Source of the DNA: Dendrolimus kikuchii
Lineage: Eukaryota > Arthropoda > Insecta > Lepidoptera > Lasiocampidae
Direction: 5' to 3'
DNA: 64,000 nt
Assembly (NCBI GenBank): GCA_019925095.2
Contig: CM034415.1
Location: forward strand, 4,745,001 to 4,809,000
Each line of letters begins with the position of its first letter. Position 1 is the first letter of the stretch. Shown in pieces: positions 59,701 to 64,000 of this stretch. The translations under genes and the position numbers were made by a program. The notes below the pieces were generated by a model that was not told the origin of the DNA, searched no databases, and worked only from the letters and a program-made list of their open reading frames with translations.

Positions 59701-61754
59701 AATTTATTTATTATGTCTATCATATATATTGTGTATAAAATAATCAAATTAAGACAATTTCGTTAACCATAGGTAATAAAATTATATGTAATTTAGTAAT
59801 TTTTTTTGAAATTTATTATAATATCATGTTCTTATTATTGGTCAATTTAAAATTAAATTATTACCGGATGGTATAAAATTCCATGCATATCAGCTACTTT
59901 ACTCGCTCTCTCTCTCTGTATATATATATATATAATCAGCAGTCAAATAAAACAAGTTACGCCTGTGATATGGATAATATACAATGGACTACTCTGAGGC
60001 CGATCCCAGATCTCTAGACCATGGTAAATAACAGAGAAATTTCGTTTTCGAAATTTACCATGTCAGGAATCAACGCCGGAGCCTGTGCATTGCAATGAGG
60101 TAAGATGTCAAAGGCTTAACCTGCTCAACCAGAGAGTCTGTCTATTTAGTAACATTGATTCAAATCTCATCTAAGGAGCATGCCTCACCTAAGCATGGTA
60201 CATGAATACTAGGTGAGAGAATCATGCAATATCAAACATAACACTGAAAAGCTCCTAAACGTTACATAAATAGATGGCATCAAAGTGCACTTTTAACGGA
60301 CTTCAACAAACAAGTGTTAATCTGTTGTATATGTCACCGTCAAATTGTAAATATAGTTAGATTTTAACATATCTTGTGAGATCATAAACTGTTGAAGTAT
60401 TATAAACCATAACATACTGCTTATAATTTAACACATTATTATAATTATTAATCTATCAACATGAAATTGTGAGATTGCATGCAATGGAATGTACCTCGCA
60501 TGCTAACTGGTTGGTCCTATAGTATGTCATTCCGTGTCCATAGAATTAGAAATAAAACACAGGTGTCAGTCAAATAAACTAAATGCACTTCAAAAATTGT
60601 GACATCAAGTATGTATTTATTATTTAGTAGGAATCAATAATTCTGACATAACAGTAAGAAATATAACAAAATTTCCTCTTTGAAATAAAAAAAATCTAAA
60701 TCCAATTTTAACATTTACACGAAGAATTATTTTTATTATTATAAGATATTCAGTGAAGTACAGACAAACAAAGTGGGGCCCGATCAAATTTAATTACGAC
60801 TTTTGTCAAATATAATTATGGCTTTCAGAAGAATAAAATGGAAAATAATGCTAATAAAATACTTCTTACTTATCGGAAAGGGGTCAGATCTTCCATTCCC
60901 AGGCATGTCAATAGCTACATAGTGATAATTATTGGGCATAAGTTCCAGAAGTGGTATGAATGTCGCTGCACTGTCTTGCCGTCCATGCACCATTAATATT
61001 GGATCACCTGATATATTCCCATATGATAAAGCTAAAACATAGAAAATATTGGTTTTATACATACAAATACATATATAAACAACCCCGAGACAGATTTAAA
61101 AAAAATAATAATTGGCAGACAAACACACATTTTATTTATTTATTAGCATTTAGTTTTCTATAACTATGTTAATTTATTCAACATATCTTTTGATATGTAG
61201 GCCTCCTCCTACTTTTCCCAGTCACTTCTTGCCCTTGTTGTTCTACACCATGTAACCCTGCCAATTCTTCTATGTTGCCCTACTCTCATAGGAGAGTGAA
61301 GAATAGTCTTTACACACACATTGTATATACCTAAATTAAGCAAGTTACACTTGTGTGATGGATAATAAATCCCAGAGCACAGTAAATAATGCAAAATTAG
61401 TTTCTGAAATTTACTATGCCAGGAATTGAACCTGGAGCAGCGTCTATGTTACAATGAAGCAGGCCGGCATTAGCTTAGCCCGCTCAACCTCAGAGGACGG
61501 CATTTATATAGATATGCACAATTAAAGTAATTTTTTGTACTGCTGTTATATGTTATATATTGGCCATATCTATTTCCTGTATTTAAAATTTAATTAAACT
61601 GTTGTGTAGCAACAGTTTGGAAGTGATTTGATAATTATTTTCGCGTTTTTACTATTATAAATGTGGTTACACCATACAGTAGCGTAAACTAGCATATCTT
61701 ACCAGCTATTTTGCCCCAAGGAGCTGGAATAAACCATTCTTTATTCAATTTCAT
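56750..61754 (-). CDS. Serine hydrolase-like alpha/beta-hydrolase, gene C
   Basis: Five exons join in phase: 61703-61754, 60870-61031, 59078-59185, 58349-58625 and 56750-57053; product 300 residues. It starts MKLNKEWFIPAPWGKIA. Motifs are LSYGNISGDPILMVHGRQD (oxyanion HG), DMPGNGRSDPFP, the nucleophile elbow GHSMG and the catalytic-His segment VDGGHDVHFTNP; it ends CEFEKSKL. All expected hydrolase elements are present, so an active esterase-type enzyme is likely, substrate unknown. Relative to gene A, the cap-region exons are fused (58349-58625 spans what are three exons in A), while the first intron and the last junction are conserved. Gene C is followed on the same strand by gene D and converges with gene B. 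A LINE RT remnant lies between exons 3 and 4. Confidence 0.85.
57170..57455 (-). mobile_element. ~300-bp retroposon copy in an intron of gene C
   Basis: Reverse-oriented. TTTTTATTGCATAAGTTCGGC at the left, CTCTTACGACAGGCCGCCCC near the right. It begins about 115 bp from the acceptor of gene C's last exon; the extreme 5' end is missing. Confidence 0.6.
58738..59035 (+). mobile_element. Reverse transcriptase remnant of a LINE
   Basis: Read across two frames it gives LFDLTNAFDFINSKFLHS, then LASYLSNCQK, then VNRGVSQGSILGSCLFILYS and ADI. These are the RT blocks (D.(S/T).AFD.(I/V), L..YL.NR, GV.QGS.LG..LF..Y..D) in correct order and spacing, with one frame change and stops. The catalytic FADD block is absent. 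It lies in an intron of hydrolase gene C, antisense to it. Confidence 0.65.
59325..59545. repeat. Non-autonomous repeat, second copy
   Basis: Related to 49620-49800 (GCGCGTTCCTTTTATAATTC, CGCGAAAACGTCACTGATGG, GTGGAACGGCAGAAAACGCG, GAGCCTACTGTGGAAAGTAT). In an intron of gene C, 140 bp from the exon at 59078-59185. Confidence 0.5.
59965..60140 (-). repeat. Diverged tRNA-like SINE piece
   Basis: Shares GATATGGATAATA, ATGGTAAATAACAGAG...GAAATTTACCATG and TGCTCAACCAGAGAG with the better-preserved element at 61350-61500. The B-box region is eroded. Confidence 0.4.
61350..61500 (-). mobile_element. tRNA-derived SINE-like element
   Basis: On the minus strand the sequence has GGTTGAGCGGGCTAAGC (A-box-like) and, about 45 bases later, GGTTCAATTCCTGGCAT (a good B box, GGTTCRAnnCC). 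A real tRNA is excluded because the acceptor stem does not pair. A body sequence shared with 59965-60140 follows. It lies in intron 1 of gene C. Confidence 0.55.
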
Positions 61755-61959
61755 CGTGTAAGTTTAAATTATCGCTACTAAAGTACAAAGTCCATTCCAT
61801 TGTAAAATAACTTAAAACACTAATCTTACACATATTTGCACATATTGCAGGGAACAAAATAAAAACAAAACAAACAATATTTTAACAGATAAAGTCACTG
61901 TCATTTGTCACCTATAAATTGTCATTATGGTGGTTTATTTTTAAATTATGGTTGTGCAC

Positions 61960-62515
61960 GAATTGTATATCTACCCAATCAAGGCCCCCGCGTCGGTGCT
62001 TGCCTTGGCCAGCCGGGACGGAGTGGAGATCGCTAGAGCTAAGACTCAAGCTCTAGATGTGGCAGTGATACATGTTATAACGTTAGAAGTAGCTTCGGTG
62101 AACCTGCAGTCCATCTCTCTACATCTCTTAGCCAATTACACCCATGTTGCCTCCCCTGTCTTCTATGGCATTTTAGGGGCCGCCCATGCAGGGAGTGGCG
62201 ACTCATCGTCTGTCCATTTTTCCATGTTCTTCGAACACTGCGACGGGCAGAGGACATAGTCCTCATATTCCCAGACCCCTAGTACCACCAGCAGTTCACA
62301 CCAATGGCCCGGTACTTTTTGTTCTCATTTCCCACAATAGTCCTACATTGGTCGGGGCTTGTCCTTGGGTGCATTATTATATGGTATAGACAGGTATAAT
62401 CGCCGGTCAGTGTCCCGCCACAATGTGGCCTATATGTGTTGGCTTTCCCATGGCTCCACGCCAGCCCTACAAAAGTTCAGGCCATTTTTATGGCCTGTAT
62501 GGTCTCTAGCGACAT
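61960..62515 (+). repeat. Dispersed repeat, longer copy
   Basis: The right half (62236-62515) matches 51620-51940. The left half contains an open segment (KAPASVLALASRDGVEIARA) without a recognised domain; no upstream continuation is seen. It is probably a fragment of a retroelement. Confidence 0.45.
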
Positions 62516-62659
62516 ATTATAAGTAAATTATCAACACAACGTAATGTCAATAAAAAGTCATACACACCAAACATAATATTAAAAATAAGCGTGTAAAAGT
62601 CAATACCTTTCCAAATTAAATTAATGTAAAAAAAAAGGTAAGGAACTAGAGTCCGTAGA

Positions 62660-62890
62660 GTTGTTTTATAAAAACCCATTCGTTCTATCCTCTCTTCAGA
62701 GGGGAGATTTTGGCGGGAAATGAAAGGGAACGTTGTGCTGTGCAGTTTTGTTTTCTAAAAATGTGTAATATTCCCTAAAATAAACAACAGTTGTAGGATA
62801 TTTATAGTTTTTAGTAATTACATGTTATTGTAAGAAATGTGAACTGTATAGTCAAATGTAGCCTTTGGAGTTTTCACAAGCTCTCTGTTG
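62660..62890 (-). repeat. Non-autonomous repeat, reverse copy of the 21120-21560 family
   Basis: The reverse complement shares TACAACTATTGTT/ACAACTGTTG, AAACTGCACAGCACAACGT, CCCTTTCA(T/G)TTCCCGCC and CGAAAGGC/CCAAAGGC-type words with 21240-21430. A third piece is at about 41140-41240. Confidence 0.45.
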
Positions 62891-63035
62891 AACAATATAA
62901 TACAATTCAACTGCGCGACTACATGCATAAGAATTGGCTGTATAGACTAAGATTCTCTTGCCTTCCTCTGTGGCGAATTCTACTACTATTATTATTCTCA
63001 GAGGAATTATTACAGTCCCAATTAACTTTTAATGC

Positions 63036-63150
63036 ATACCTGGGGTGGTAGCCATCCAGAGGGGCAAATGCTCCACTATCTAGCTGTGGGTTGTCTAGTC
63101 GCTTCTTACGAAAGGCTGCCCGGCCGCAGGAAATTGTATTTTGCAGGAAA
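63036..63150 (-). repeat. 5' part of the ~300-bp retroposon
   Basis: ACCTGGGGTGGTAGCCATCC, GCTGTGGGTTGT, CTTACGAAAGGCTGCCCGGC and AGGAAATTGTATT match the 5' half in reverse orientation; the 3' half is absent. Confidence 0.5.
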
Positions 63151-63552
63151 TTTTGCAGGAATTTGCAATGCTCGTACAAAATCTAGATAGCTTCAGCAAT
63201 TTGTAAGTTGCCTACCTAGATCATCAATGGTTGCCTATTAATTTTTCTATAAAATTCTAGTGAAAAAATGAAACAAAGCTAAGTATTAATTCTTTTATTA
63301 TTGATCATATTAAAATTTCCAAAACCATAAAACACCAATACTTTACCAGTTAGAATATTAAATTAAATTATTAAAAGTACAGTGCGAATTGTACGTATTT
63401 GCGGCGTTTGGGGACGTAACCCTGAGTTTATGGGATCAATCATCATCTATCTATATATATCTATCATCTACTAACCGGACGACTAGCAACATCTATAAAC
63501 TGTAATACTTCAATGTGAGTAATCTTATATAGACTCATCCCACTTTTCATGT

Positions 63553-63865
63553 TCACAATTTACTCAAAAAATTTCCGCGTCCGAATTTTGTTCTTAAAAA
63601 CTTAGCTACATGCTCGGCTGTTACTTCTGGGTTAGTAATATGCACATCATGTGCTCCCTCTACTGTTACAATTTGATAATCAGGAAGTGTATTTTTACAT
63701 TCCTCCATTACATCATTAATAAATTCTTCAGCATCAAACAAATCACTGCTATTCGTAGCTTCAATGACTAATGTGGGAACAGAGTGTTTAGTTATAATAG
63801 TGTAGAATGTTTCTTCTGATACGGACATTGCGCTTATTTTCTTCGACCTTGGATCCCAGGAAAGC
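63553..63865 (-). CDS. Serine hydrolase-like alpha/beta-hydrolase, gene D (last exon only)
   Basis: An acceptor (TTTTAG) at 63866-63867 opens a 313-base terminal exon reading LSWDPRSKKISAMSVSEETF ... SVPTLVIEATNSSDLFD and the catalytic-His segment VEGAHDVHITNP, ending GNFLSKL. It corresponds to the last exons of genes A, B and C and starts in the same phase (LSWD here and in C; FTFD in B; YTFD in A). Upstream exons lie beyond the right edge of the window. It is on the same strand as gene C, downstream end towards it, consistent with tandem duplication. A TTTATT (AATAAA on the minus strand) lies about 250 bp after the stop. Confidence 0.8.
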
Positions 63866-64000
63866 CTAAAATCAAATGAAACAATTTACACGTTTTACAA
63901 TGACGTGCAGCTAATTACACAAGTTGGGAAAATGGGTATCTATTGTACAAAATAGCCACGATTAGGTTTTTTATTTGATTTTTAGTGTAGTTTATTCTTT

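Noticed and set aside
61350..61500. A tRNA gene on the minus strand
   Set aside because: A and B boxes are recognisable but the acceptor stem and anticodon arm do not pair, so a SINE is the better reading.

Overview
This window looks like genomic DNA from a moth or butterfly. It is AT-rich and its genes have small exons with GT-AG introns. Several short interspersed repeat families that I associate with lepidopteran genomes occur in many copies (a poly(A)-tailed ~300-bp retroposon starting near GTGCAGGAACGGAG, and a 'CCCGCGACTTCGTCCG' repeat). There is no sign of bacterial organisation. All gene models were assembled by hand from splice sites and reading phase; no alignment or search was run.

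Layout. 2.4-3.7 kb: a THAP zinc-finger gene on the minus strand carrying a frameshift and an in-frame stop. 6.0-6.2 kb: the last exon of an unidentified minus-strand gene. 6.8-14.8 kb: a three-exon plus-strand gene for an unrecognised 434-residue protein with a C-terminal zinc-binding module. Its first intron holds a 3.3-kb foldback-type transposon built of 291-bp tandem repeats, and a decayed copy of its zinc module lies just downstream. 16.7-20.8 kb: a Cys-rich exon and a two-exon gene for a secreted Asn-rich heptad-repeat protein, both minus strand. 22.8-27.6 kb (possibly to 29.7 kb): most of a vezatin gene, minus strand.

35.8-63.9 kb: a cluster of four related alpha/beta-hydrolase genes of the serine hydrolase-like/kraken type. 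A (minus, complete, 306 aa) is divergent from B (plus, first exon not found). B converges with C (minus, complete, 300 aa). D (minus) runs off the right edge. Exon phases and key motifs (HG oxyanion region, GxSxG elbow, catalytic His) can be followed through the copies. The shared splice positions indicate tandem duplication with some intron gain or loss.

Between and inside the genes lie mobile elements. They include LINE 3' fragments of several clades (one with a restriction-like endonuclease domain, one R1-like), a decayed mariner, two solo LTRs with exact 5-bp target duplications, several MITEs (one split by a LINE with a 15-17-bp target duplication), a tRNA-like SINE, microsatellites and long hairpins. 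The strongest candidates for something new are the foldback element at 8419-11746 and the Asn-rich heptad-repeat secreted protein at 19213-20824.
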